In this document: positions 33,690 to 41,243 of the stretch, one piece after another
Numbering within the stretch: the stretch's first letter is position 1
How the letters are laid out: each line of letters opens with the position of its first letter
Assembly: GCA_023397675.1 (NCBI GenBank)
Contig: JAEWTV010000012.1
Location: forward strand, 1 to 44,382
Source of the DNA: Bacillota bacterium
GTDB lineage: Bacteria; Bacillota; Clostridia; Acetivibrionales; JANLFN01
Reading direction: 5' to 3'
DNA: 44,382 nucleotides
Translations under genes and position numbers: made by a program
Notes under the pieces: generated by a model
The model's database searches: none
Told to the model about the DNA's origin: nothing
The model's input: only the letters and a program-made list of their open reading frames with translations

Positions 33690-33917
33690 ATGAAATCATT
33701 TAATGTTTCTCTGAAATCAATCAATGCTGTAAAGGATTTCGTTAATATTGTAAATAAATATGACTTTGATGTTGATTTAACATCAGGCCGTTATGTTGTT
33801 GATGCAAAGTCCATAATGGGTATATTCAGCCTTGACCTTGCTAAACCAATCAAAGTTGATGTATACAGCGACGATTGCGAAAAGTTCTGCGAAGAAATCA
33901 AAAGCATTATTGTTTGA
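33690..33917 (+). CDS. HPr-like protein lacking the phosphorylatable histidine
   Basis: A 75-residue protein with AAGGGGGC before the ATG. Its fold follows the HPr/Crh family: KSFNVSLKSINAVKDFVNIV, then YVVDAKSIMGIFSLDLAKPI, which aligns with the regulatory serine loop of HPr (KSIMG, Ser41 matching HPr Ser46). The His15 region of HPr (GLHARPA) is replaced by INAVKDF, with Ala13 at the histidine position, so it cannot accept phosphate from Enzyme I. It may therefore serve only a regulatory role like Crh, or may have left the PTS altogether. It is a stand-alone gene with its own promoter and terminator. Confidence 0.85.
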   Translation: MKSFNVSLKSINAVKDFVNIVNKYDFDVDLTSGRYVVDAKSIMGIFSLDLAKPIKVDVYSDDCEKFCEEIKSIIV

Positions 33918-33932
33918 TAACCAGAAATAAAG

Positions 33933-33961
33933 AACCCTTCGGATTAAATCCGGAGGGTTTT
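33933..33961 (+). terminator. Terminator of the HPr-like gene
   Basis: 12-bp stem AACCCTTCGGAT / ATCCGGAGGGTT (one G-T pair) followed by TTCTTC. It may also act on the DUF523 transcript. Confidence 0.75.
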
Positions 33962-33968
33962 CTTCATT

Positions 33969-34412
33969 TTAGTATTCATTTTCAGTGATTACATCAATAC
34001 CATTTCTAATAAGAAGCTCGGCAGTTATGCCATTGCCTTCAACAAGCTTTCCTGAAAAACTCCCGTCATAAACCAGGCCACAACCACACGATGGACTTTT
34101 GGCCTTAAGAATTGCCTTTTCTGCTCCTGTAATTTTTGCGATTTCCAGAACTTCAGCCGCACCCTTTATGAATTCTTCAGTAACAAAATCTCCTGTTATT
34201 CTTTTAACCCTACCTTTTCCATCAAGAACATCGGCTCCTGTAACACCATCAAGCTCAGCAGCAGGGCGTGGAGTAGAACATCCGCCAAGCTGTTCGGGAC
34301 ACACAAGCACAGCTTTTCCCTGAGATACCAGTTCCCTGATACGCGGATCAAAATTGTTACCTCCGCTGTATTTGCAATTTACACCTGCCAGGCAGGCACT
34401 CACAATATACAT
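33969..34412 (-). CDS. DUF523 family protein
   Basis: A 147-residue protein starting MYIVSACLAGVNCKYSGGNN. The ATG at 34412 is chosen because GGAGG lies 4-5 nt upstream and because family members begin at this point. SACLAG(V/I)xCxYxG and VCPEQLGG near the N-terminus and KAKSPSCGCG in the second half are the DUF523 signatures. The conserved cysteines suggest metal or iron-sulphur binding. Function unknown; the family is widespread. It lies downstream of rnr on the same strand, separated by a hairpin-rich spacer of 271 bp. Confidence 0.9.
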   Translation of the reverse strand: MYIVSACLAGVNCKYSGGNNFDPRIRELVSQGKAVLVCPEQLGGCSTPRPAAELDGVTGADVLDGKGRVKRITGDFVTEEFIKGAAEVLEIAKITGAEKAILKAKSPSCGCGLVYDGSFSGKLVEGNGITAELLIRNGIDVITENEY

Positions 34413-34456
34413 ATAACCTCCATATCCCCAATGCGCAAAATGAATCGTCTCATTGA

Positions 34457-34673
34457 ATATATTTGCAAAATTATTTTGCAAACATTACATTAATGAAACA
34501 TAACGCAAAAATTAATTATTCATTAATCTGTTTATTTTGCGTTATCTATTGCACACCAAAAGTGTTTAAACACTTTTTATGGGGTTAAATTTATTTTTAT
34601 TGCACCTGCCATTATTTTTGTTTCACAAATGGCAGATGTGCATTAGCTCTCAGACTAAAGTCTTTCAAGCTAA
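34457..34673 (-). other. Run of five inverted repeats between rnr and DUF523
   Basis: Five separate dyads follow one another. (1) 34643-34673: TTAGCT...AGCTAA enclosing AGAC-TAAA-GTCT. (2) 34601-34642: TGCACCTGCCATT with AATGGCAGATGTGCA, 13 bp with a 2-nt bulge. (3) 34558-34577: the perfect palindrome AAAAGTGTTTAAACACTTTT. (4) 34501-34544: TAACGCAAAA / TTTTGCGTTA. (5) 34462-34482: TTTGCAAAAT-T-ATTTTGCAAA. They cover nearly the whole spacer. They may be terminators, an mRNA-processing region, operators of DUF523, or a structured RNA. tmRNA was considered and does not fit. An 18-codon frame (TTG at 34668, preceded by GGGAGGG) overlaps the first two and may be chance. Confidence 0.55.
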
Positions 34674-34683
34674 CCCTCCCTGT

Positions 34684-36939
34684 CTAGCTTCTCTTTTTCT
34701 TTCTTTTAGCTGAAATCTTTTTTATTACATGAGCATCCATACCTTTTTTACCATGCCTTACGGACTTTGGCTTCACATAGTGCTCATGCCCACGCTGATT
34801 ATTGTGTTCACCTTCCTGCTCGTCTTCTTCAAGAATAAAATCTATCTGCCTGCTACCAATATCAACCCTTGCCGTTTTAACATTAACACTATCACCAATC
34901 CTGTAGGTTTTTCTAGTTCTTTCTCCGATAAGGCAGTACTGTTTTTCGCTGAATATATAATAGTCGTCTTCCATACTGCTCATCCTTACCAAGCCTTCAA
35001 TGGTATTGTCAAGTTCAACGAACATTCCAAAAGAAGTAACACTTGAGATTATTCCATGGAATACCTCTCCTTCATACTCCTTCATATATTCAACTTTCTT
35101 AAGCTTTTCGGTATCACGTTCAGCTTCTTCCGCAATAATCTCACGGTCGGAACACTGTTTTGCAATTCCGGGCAGAACCTCAAGCAGTTTTTCCTCCCTC
35201 TTGGGACTGATACTGCCTCTTATATATTCCTTCATTATCCTATGGATAATAAGGTCCGGGTATCTTCTTATTGGAGAAGTAAAATGACAGTAATACTGGG
35301 CGGCAAGCCCGAAATGCCCTTCATTCCTATGGCTGTATCTTGCCTTTTGAAGGGATCTGAGCATTACGGTACTTATAATTCTCTCCTCTTTAGTATCTTT
35401 TATCTTTTGGAGTACTTCCTGAAGGGCACGAGGATGTATCTTGTTAATACCCTTAAGATGGTAACCAAAGTTATGGATAAATTCACTCAGATTCTCGATT
35501 TTTTCAGTATCAGGATCTTCATGTACCCTATAAACGAAAGGCGCGTTAAGCCAGAAGAAATGCTCCGCAACAGTCTCATTACAGATAAGCATGAATTCTT
35601 CTATAATTTTATTGGCAATTGTTATTTCATATCTTTTAATATCTATAGGCTTACCCTTTTCATCAAGGACAATCTTAGCCTCTTCAAAATCAAAATCTAT
35701 CGATCCTCTTAAAAATCGTTTGTTTTTCAATATAAGGGCAAGTTCCTTCATCATGTTGAAGTCGTCAATAAGGTAATCATACCTTTTAAGGAGCTCAGTA
35801 TCCTTGTCCACTAGGATTTTATAAACATTGGTATAAGTCATTCTCTCATCTATATTGATAACGCTTTCAACAATTTCATGGTTATACACCTTCCCCTGAT
35901 TATCTATGTCCATGAAAACAGTGAAAGCCAATCTGTCTACCTTTGGATTCAAGCTGCAGATACCGTTTGAAAGTTTTTTAGGTAACATGGGTATAACTCT
36001 GTCAACAAGGTAAACACTAGTCCCTCTTTTAACTGCTTCCTTATCAAGAGGAGAATTCTCGGTAACATAATTGCTTACATCAGCTATATGAACCCCGAGT
36101 CTGAAATTACCATCAGGCAGCTTTTCTATAGAAACAGCATCATCAAGATCTTTAGCATCTTCACCATCTATTGTAACCATTCTTAAGTTTCTTAGGTCAC
36201 GCCTTCCCCTGGCCATTTCATCAGTAACGGTATCACTTATCGCTTCTGCATTTTTATAAACATCCTCTGGGAAGTCTTCACTGAGATTGTAAGCCCTTAT
36301 TATTGAAAGAATATCAGTGCCTGCTTCATTCTTATCGCCTATAATTTCAACTATTTTTCCCTCGGCATTCCTTCTTTGCTCAGGCCATTTTATTATCTCA
36401 GCAACTACCTTTTGTCCGGGACGCGCACCATTAAATTCATCCTTCGATATGAATATATCACCTGAAACCCTTCTGTCGTCAGGTATTACAAAGCCAAAGT
36501 ACTTACTTGAGTCAAAGGTTCCGACAACGGTAGTAGTTGTTCGTTTAATGATTCTGATTATTTCGCCTTCTGCTCTTTTGTCGCCCGAGAGTTTTTTATT
36601 TATACGCGCAATTACACGATCATTGTGCATTGCTCCATTCAGAGAGTCAGCAGGAACAAATATATCTCCCATTTCCTCTTCGTCGGGTATTACAAATCCG
36701 TAACCACGCTCATTACCCTGAAGTCTACCTACAACAAGGCTCATCCTGTCAGGAACGCCATACCTGTTTCTATGGGTTTTAAATATTTTGCCTTCTTCCT
36801 CAAGCTCTTCAATCACTTTTTTGAACAGTTCAATATCTTCCTTTGGAACATCCAGGACTATTGAGAGTTCTTCAAAAAGGAGAGGTTTATATGCCTCTTC
36901 TTTCATAAAGGCTATAATGCGTTCTTTTCTTTCTTCCAT
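34684..36939 (-). CDS. rnr: Ribonuclease R
   Basis: A 751-residue 3'-5' exoribonuclease. An N-terminal winged-helix domain (about 1-65) is followed by two cold-shock domains, with GNERGYGFVIPDEEEMGDIF and SSKYFGFVIPDDRRVSGDIF as OB-fold strands. The RNB catalytic domain has TIDGEDAKDLDDAVSIEKL with the magnesium-binding aspartates, then an S1 domain (GIISSVTSFGMFVELDNTIE) and a lysine-rich tail (MDAHVIKKISAKRKKKRS) used to unwind structured RNA. All expected domains are intact and the length is normal. AGGAAG serves as ribosome binding site. It degrades structured RNA and takes part in trans-translation; smpB, usually next, is not adjacent here. Confidence 0.95.
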   Translation of the reverse strand: MEERKERIIAFMKEEAYKPLLFEELSIVLDVPKEDIELFKKVIEELEEEGKIFKTHRNRYGVPDRMSLVVGRLQGNERGYGFVIPDEEEMGDIFVPADSLNGAMHNDRVIARINKKLSGDKRAEGEIIRIIKRTTTTVVGTFDSSKYFGFVIPDDRRVSGDIFISKDEFNGARPGQKVVAEIIKWPEQRRNAEGKIVEIIGDKNEAGTDILSIIRAYNLSEDFPEDVYKNAEAISDTVTDEMARGRRDLRNLRMVTIDGEDAKDLDDAVSIEKLPDGNFRLGVHIADVSNYVTENSPLDKEAVKRGTSVYLVDRVIPMLPKKLSNGICSLNPKVDRLAFTVFMDIDNQGKVYNHEIVESVINIDERMTYTNVYKILVDKDTELLKRYDYLIDDFNMMKELALILKNKRFLRGSIDFDFEEAKIVLDEKGKPIDIKRYEITIANKIIEEFMLICNETVAEHFFWLNAPFVYRVHEDPDTEKIENLSEFIHNFGYHLKGINKIHPRALQEVLQKIKDTKEERIISTVMLRSLQKARYSHRNEGHFGLAAQYYCHFTSPIRRYPDLIIHRIMKEYIRGSISPKREEKLLEVLPGIAKQCSDREIIAEEAERDTEKLKKVEYMKEYEGEVFHGIISSVTSFGMFVELDNTIEGLVRMSSMEDDYYIFSEKQYCLIGERTRKTYRIGDSVNVKTARVDIGSRQIDFILEEDEQEGEHNNQRGHEHYVKPKSVRHGKKGMDAHVIKKISAKRKKKRS

Positions 36940-36997
36940 AATTATATCTTCCTTTTTACTTTATATTTGTGACAGATTAAGTATCTTTATATGTAGT

Positions 36998-37025
36998 AAA
37001 ACAGGGGCAATAATGCCCCTGTTTT
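36998..37025 (-). terminator. Terminator of the HD-domain gene
   Basis: Perfect stem AAAACAGGGGCA / TGCCCCTGTTTT, loop ATAA, between the HD gene and rnr. Confidence 0.8.
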
Positions 37026-37048
37026 TATTATACCAATTTTTATAATGT

Positions 37049-37609
37049 CTATAACTTTATTTTATCAGATATATCTTTTATTGCATCTATGGATATTTCA
37101 ACAAACCTGTCAAGGCTTAAGCCGATTTTTTCACATTCCAATATCTTTGACCTGTCAATTTGTTGTGCAAAAGTATTATCATAAAACTTTTCCATAACGC
37201 CTTTTACATTTATATCATTAATGCTTTTTGACGGTATGCTTTCCAAATATACAAAAATAAGCTCCGAAATAGGGTCGGTAGCATATAGCGCTTTGTCCAG
37301 CTTCCTTCTTCTATCTATTCCATGAATATCATTATGAGCTTTGACAGCATAAACTATAGTTTCGTCGAGACCAAGATTTTCAAGAATCTCTGCTCCAACC
37401 TTACCCCTTTTTTCAGGAGCCAATAATGTCTTTTCGAAATCAATATCATGAAGCAATCCTGTTAGACTCCATAATTCAACATCCTCATCCAAAATAGAGC
37501 CAAGAGCCTTCATAATTGATTCAACAGCAAAAGAATGTATTATTAGATTTTTGTTGGACACCCTGCCTGATAACTCAAGTAAAGCCTGTTCCCTGTCCAA
37601 AAAAATCAT
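37049..37609 (-). CDS. HD-domain phosphohydrolase family protein
   Basis: A 186-residue protein with the HD metal-binding motif LLHDIDFE, an earlier histidine in NLIIHSFAVESIM, and a later AVKAHNDIHG. These are the residues of the TIGR00277 HDIG-type phosphohydrolase group. It probably hydrolyses a phosphate ester or nucleotide; no substrate can be deduced. GGAGAT stands before the ATG. It lies between secG and rnr, which are neighbours in most Firmicutes, and ends at its own terminator. Confidence 0.85.
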   Translation of the reverse strand: MIFLDREQALLELSGRVSNKNLIIHSFAVESIMKALGSILDEDVELWSLTGLLHDIDFEKTLLAPEKRGKVGAEILENLGLDETIVYAVKAHNDIHGIDRRRKLDKALYATDPISELIFVYLESIPSKSINDINVKGVMEKFYDNTFAQQIDRSKILECEKIGLSLDRFVEISIDAIKDISDKIKL

Positions 37610-37661
37610 CTCCTTTTTCCAAAGTTATAATAATTATATCATATAAGGTAAGCCGAACTTA

Positions 37662-37696
37662 CAAAAAAAAAGAACTATGTTTGAAAAACACAGTTC
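37662..37696 (-). terminator. Terminator of secG
   Basis: Stem AGAACT-A-TGTTT / AACA-C-AGTTCT with a 9-nt U-tract (37662-37670 read on the minus strand). Confidence 0.8.
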
Positions 37697-37710
37697 TCCT
37701 TGTTATTCTA

Positions 37711-37959
37711 TTAGATTTTACCAATGAGCAGATACAGAATAACGGAGGTCACAAGGAATGCTATGGCTGCAAATGCTGTATATTTGCTCAATAAAGCATC
37801 AATTGTCCTACCCTTGTTCTTTCCGAAAAATGTTTCAGCTCCACCTGCTATGGAACCTGAAAGTCCAGCCGTTTTACCTGACTGAAGAAGAACGATAACT
37901 ATAATCGAAACACAAAACAATATGTGCAATACATTCATTATAACTGTTCCAGCACCCAA
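37711..37959 (-). CDS. secG: Preprotein translocase subunit SecG
   Basis: An 82-residue membrane protein. Two hydrophobic helices flank the conserved cytoplasmic loop VLLQSGKTAGLSGSIAGGAE and TFFGKNKGRTID. This is the Sec61-gamma-associated SecG of the protein export channel SecYEG. The start is proposed at TTG 37959, because GGAGG lies 8 nt upstream. An ATG at 37938 would give the more usual N-terminus (MNVLHILF) but has only a weak ribosome binding site. It lies between eno and the HD/rnr genes, the usual Firmicute order. Confidence 0.9.
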   Translation of the reverse strand: MGAGTVIMNVLHILFCVSIIVIVLLQSGKTAGLSGSIAGGAETFFGKNKGRTIDALLSKYTAFAAIAFLVTSVILYLLIGKI

Positions 37960-38101
37960 AAATAACACCTCCAAAAAAATTGACAACTAAAATTCTAACA
38001 CATAAGTTTTAAAAATACAAGCAGTAAAATAAAATAATAAGATAAAGTGATAATGCAACCGTTATGGTTGGGTGCTTTTATAAAAAGCTAACACTGCATG
38101 C

Positions 38102-39403
38102 TTACTTGTTTTTTAAATTGAACCAGGCTCCAAGCCCTAAATACTGGCTTGTTTCATCAAGTTCCTCTTCAATTCTTAAAAGCTGGTTGTATTTTGCTAC
38201 TCTATCTGTTCTTGAAGGTGCCCCTGTTTTTATTTGCCCAGCATTGGTAGCAACAGCTATGTCAGCAATTGTTGCATCCTCTGTCTCACCTGACCTGTGG
38301 GAAACAACAGCGGTATATCCAGCCCTGTTAGCCATCTGTATTGCATCAAGCGTCTCGGTAAGGGTTCCAATCTGATTAACCTTGATTAGTATTGAGTTCG
38401 CTACTCCCATATCAATACCCTTTTTCAGTCTTTCAGTATTTGTAACAAAAAGGTCATCACCCACAAGCTGTATTTTATCACCAAGTCTTTCGGTAAGCAG
38501 CTTCCAACCTTCCCAATCCTCTTCTGCGACACCGTCTTCAAGTGATATTATAGGATACTTGCCTGCAAGGTCAGCCCAGAAATCTATCATTTCTTCCTTT
38601 GACTTTCTAACTCCGGATTTCCAGAAGAGATAGCTTCCATCCTCCTGATACATCTCGGTAGCTGCAGCATCTATTGCAATCCTGAAATCCTTTCCAGGTT
38701 TATAGCCTGCTTTTTCAACTGCTTCAATAATTACCTGAATTGCTTCTTCATCTGTTTTGAGGTTTGGTGCAAAGCCGCCTTCATCTCCTACAGCAGTGCT
38801 GTAGCCCTTACCTGAAAGAACCTTCTTTAAGTTATGGAACACTTCTGCGCACATTTGGAGAGCAGTTCTGAAGCAGTTTGCTCCAACCGGCATAATCATG
38901 AATTCCTGTATATTTACACTGTTGTCAGCATGCTTTCCGCCGTTTATTATATTCATCATAGGAACCGGAAGTACCTTTGCATTGACTCCGCCTATGTATT
39001 GATACAGACTTAAGCCCAAAGCCTCGGCGGCAGCCTTGGCAGCCGCAAGAGAGACACCCAGAATTGCATTGGCTCCAAGTTTTGCCTTGTTTGGAGTTCC
39101 ATCAAGCCTTATCATAAGGTTATCTATTTCAACCTGGTCAAAAACATTCATTCCTTCAACTTCTTCTGCAATAATGTTATTAACATTATCAACCGCTTTT
39201 TGAACACCTTTGCCAAGGTATCTGTCCCTGTCGCCATCTCTTAATTCAATTGCTTCAAAAGCACCTGTGGATGCACCTGACGGTACAGCTGCCCTGCCAA
39301 TATAGCCGCCTTCGACAATTACTTCAACTTCGACTGTAGGATTACCCCTTGAATCAAGGATTTCCCTTGCAAAGACACTTTCTATTCCAAGGTATTGTTT
39401 CAT
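38102..39403 (-). CDS. eno: Enolase
   Basis: A 433-residue enolase. The ATG at 39403 has GGAGG 8 nt upstream; the track of earlier codons to 39418 overlaps that site. Signature residues are visible: FAREILDSRGNPTVEVEV, GASTGAFEAIELRDGD, KAKLGANAILGVSLA, GDEGGFAPNL, LVGDDLFVTNTERLKKGI (including a metal-binding Asp), and SHRSGETEDATIADIAVATN. It converts 2-phosphoglycerate to phosphoenolpyruvate. It is last in the lower-glycolysis block running from gap. Confidence 0.97.
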   Translation of the reverse strand: MKQYLGIESVFAREILDSRGNPTVEVEVIVEGGYIGRAAVPSGASTGAFEAIELRDGDRDRYLGKGVQKAVDNVNNIIAEEVEGMNVFDQVEIDNLMIRLDGTPNKAKLGANAILGVSLAAAKAAAEALGLSLYQYIGGVNAKVLPVPMMNIINGGKHADNSVNIQEFMIMPVGANCFRTALQMCAEVFHNLKKVLSGKGYSTAVGDEGGFAPNLKTDEEAIQVIIEAVEKAGYKPGKDFRIAIDAAATEMYQEDGSYLFWKSGVRKSKEEMIDFWADLAGKYPIISLEDGVAEEDWEGWKLLTERLGDKIQLVGDDLFVTNTERLKKGIDMGVANSILIKVNQIGTLTETLDAIQMANRAGYTAVVSHRSGETEDATIADIAVATNAGQIKTGAPSRTDRVAKYNQLLRIEEELDETSQYLGLGAWFNLKNK

Positions 39404-39490
39404 TCCTAATCCCTCCATTTTACTTTAATCAAATTTGATTTAAGACATACGCTTTTATTTTATCCATTTTATATCAGTTTAAACACGAAA

Positions 39491-39520
39491 AAATAACAGG
39501 GTTCATATTCCCTGTTATTT
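39491..39520 (-). terminator. Terminator of gpmI
   Basis: Stem AAATAACAGGG / CCCTGTTATTT with a short loop, followed on the minus strand by a T-run. Confidence 0.75.
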
Positions 39521-39532
39521 TTATAATATTTC

Positions 39533-41068
39533 CTATTTAACTATTATCGACTCACCTGTCATTTCATCTGGTTTTTCAAGTCCAAGTATCTCCAACATTG
39601 TCGGTGCTAAATCTGCAAGCCTTCCTTCCCTGAGCTTTACATCTCCCTGACCAATCATTAATAATGGAACAGGATTTGTAGTATGTGCTGTAAAAGGTCC
39701 GCCTGTATCATAATCTACCATCTGCTCTGAATTACCGTGATCGGCAGTAATCATTACCGTTCCACCCTGATCCAATATAGCTGGAACAACTCTTCCGAGG
39801 CATTTATCTATTGTCTCTATAGCCGTTTTAGCAGCTTCAAGAATACCTGTGTGTCCTACCATATCAGGGTTTGCATAATTCAGTATTATAACATCATATT
39901 CTTTTGAATTTATCCTATTCAATACTTCATCTGTAACTTCCACAGCGCTCATTTCCGGTTTAAGGTCATAGGTTGCAACCTTTGGTGAAGGAATAAGTGC
40001 TCTGTCTTCACCTTCATAAACCTTTTCAACACCACCGTTAAAGAAGAAAGTTACATGAGCATATTTCTCAGTCTCTGCTATTCTTAACTGTCTTAAACCA
40101 AGCTTACTTATATATTCTCCGAAAGTATTTGCAAGGCTCTGAGGCTTGAATGCAACAGATACATTTTCTATTGTTGCATCATACTGTGTCATACAAACAA
40201 AATGAAGCGGGTAATAGCCTTTTGCCCTTTCAAATCCGTCAAAATCCTTATCAACAAAGGCTCTTGTTATTTCTCTAGCCCTGTCAGGCCTAAAGTTGAA
40301 GAAAATAACCGAATCATTTGCATCTATTGTAGCTGTGGGCTTACCATTCTGAATAATAACAGTTGGCTTTACAAACTCGTCAAATTCCTGCTTCGAATAT
40401 GAATTTGCAACTGCTTTCATGGCACTCTCAGCATTAAGCCCTTCTCCAAGCACCATTGCATCATATGCAAGCTTAACTCTATCCCATCTCTTATCCCTGT
40501 CCATTGCATAGTATCTACCCATTACAGAAGCAATTTTTCCTACGCCTATTTCAGCAAGCTTTGCCTCGAGGTCTTCAACGAATCCGCCTGCACTATCGGG
40601 AGGAACATCCCTTCCGTCAAAGAAGCAGTGAACGAAAACATCTTTCAAACCCTGTCTCTTGGCAAGCTCTACAAGAGCATAAAGATGAGTATTATGACTA
40701 TGAACTCCACCGTCAGATAAAAGTCCAAACAGGTGAAGCTTTGTGTTATTTGCCTTACAGTTTTCTACTGCATCAAGGAACTCTTTTTTGTCATAGAAGT
40801 CGCCATCTTCAATAGATTTTGTTATCCTTGTAAGTTCCTGATATACGATTCTTCCTGCACCTATATTGGTATGACCTACCTCCGAGTTACCCATCTGTCC
40901 GTTTGGAAGGCCAACATCCATACCGCTTGTTTTTATAATAGTATTTGGGTATTCTTTAAAAAGCTTATCGATATTGGGTTTGTTTGCAGCAGTTATTGCA
41001 TTTCCTTCTTCTCTGGGATTGATCCCGAAGCCATCCAATATAATCAGTGTTAATAGCTTGTTCTTCAT
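39533..41068 (-). CDS. gpmI: 2,3-bisphosphoglycerate-independent phosphoglycerate mutase
   Basis: A 511-residue mutase of the alkaline-phosphatase superfamily. The ATG at 41068 follows GGAGG with 6 nt. Motifs: TLIILDGFGINPREEGNAI, MGNSEVGHTNIGAGRIVYQE (containing the phosphoserine nucleophile), HCFFDGRDVPPDSA, NFRPDRARE, and the C-terminal metal-binding MITADHGNSEQM and PFTAHTTNPVPLL. It needs manganese and no 2,3-bisphosphoglycerate cofactor. It lies between the pgk-tpiA fusion and eno in the glycolytic block. Confidence 0.97.
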   Translation of the reverse strand: MKNKLLTLIILDGFGINPREEGNAITAANKPNIDKLFKEYPNTIIKTSGMDVGLPNGQMGNSEVGHTNIGAGRIVYQELTRITKSIEDGDFYDKKEFLDAVENCKANNTKLHLFGLLSDGGVHSHNTHLYALVELAKRQGLKDVFVHCFFDGRDVPPDSAGGFVEDLEAKLAEIGVGKIASVMGRYYAMDRDKRWDRVKLAYDAMVLGEGLNAESAMKAVANSYSKQEFDEFVKPTVIIQNGKPTATIDANDSVIFFNFRPDRAREITRAFVDKDFDGFERAKGYYPLHFVCMTQYDATIENVSVAFKPQSLANTFGEYISKLGLRQLRIAETEKYAHVTFFFNGGVEKVYEGEDRALIPSPKVATYDLKPEMSAVEVTDEVLNRINSKEYDVIILNYANPDMVGHTGILEAAKTAIETIDKCLGRVVPAILDQGGTVMITADHGNSEQMVDYDTGGPFTAHTTNPVPLLMIGQGDVKLREGRLADLAPTMLEILGLEKPDEMTGESIIVK

Positions 41069-41146
41069 CCTTTTCCTCCATATCCCCAATTGAAAAACGG
41101 GTTAATCTTTAAGGCACAATAAAAAACTTGTGTACTGATGAATAAT

Positions 41147-41191
41147 AAGGTTAAGGTTAGCCAAGAACATCCTCGGTTACACCTTAACCTT
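41147..41191 (-). terminator. Long hairpin after the pgk-tpiA gene
   Basis: Outer stem AAGGTTAAGGT / ACCTTAACCTT (11 bp) with an inner imperfect stem CCGAG / CTTGG. No long T-run follows, so it may be a terminator or an mRNA end-stabilising or processing hairpin. Confidence 0.55.
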
Positions 41192-41243
41192 TATCATTGT
41201 ACTATTTAATGCACACTTTTGCAAACTCTATATTTACTGTATA

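Noticed and set aside
34413..34683. tmRNA (ssrA) or smpB in the spacer next to rnr
   Set aside because: The typical tmRNA ends, tRNA-like part and tag-peptide frame are absent, and no SmpB frame is present.
35056..35712. Plus-strand open frame of 218 codons opposite rnr
   Set aside because: It is a shadow on the opposite strand of an undoubted RNase R gene, with no ribosome binding site and an unlikely amino-acid composition.
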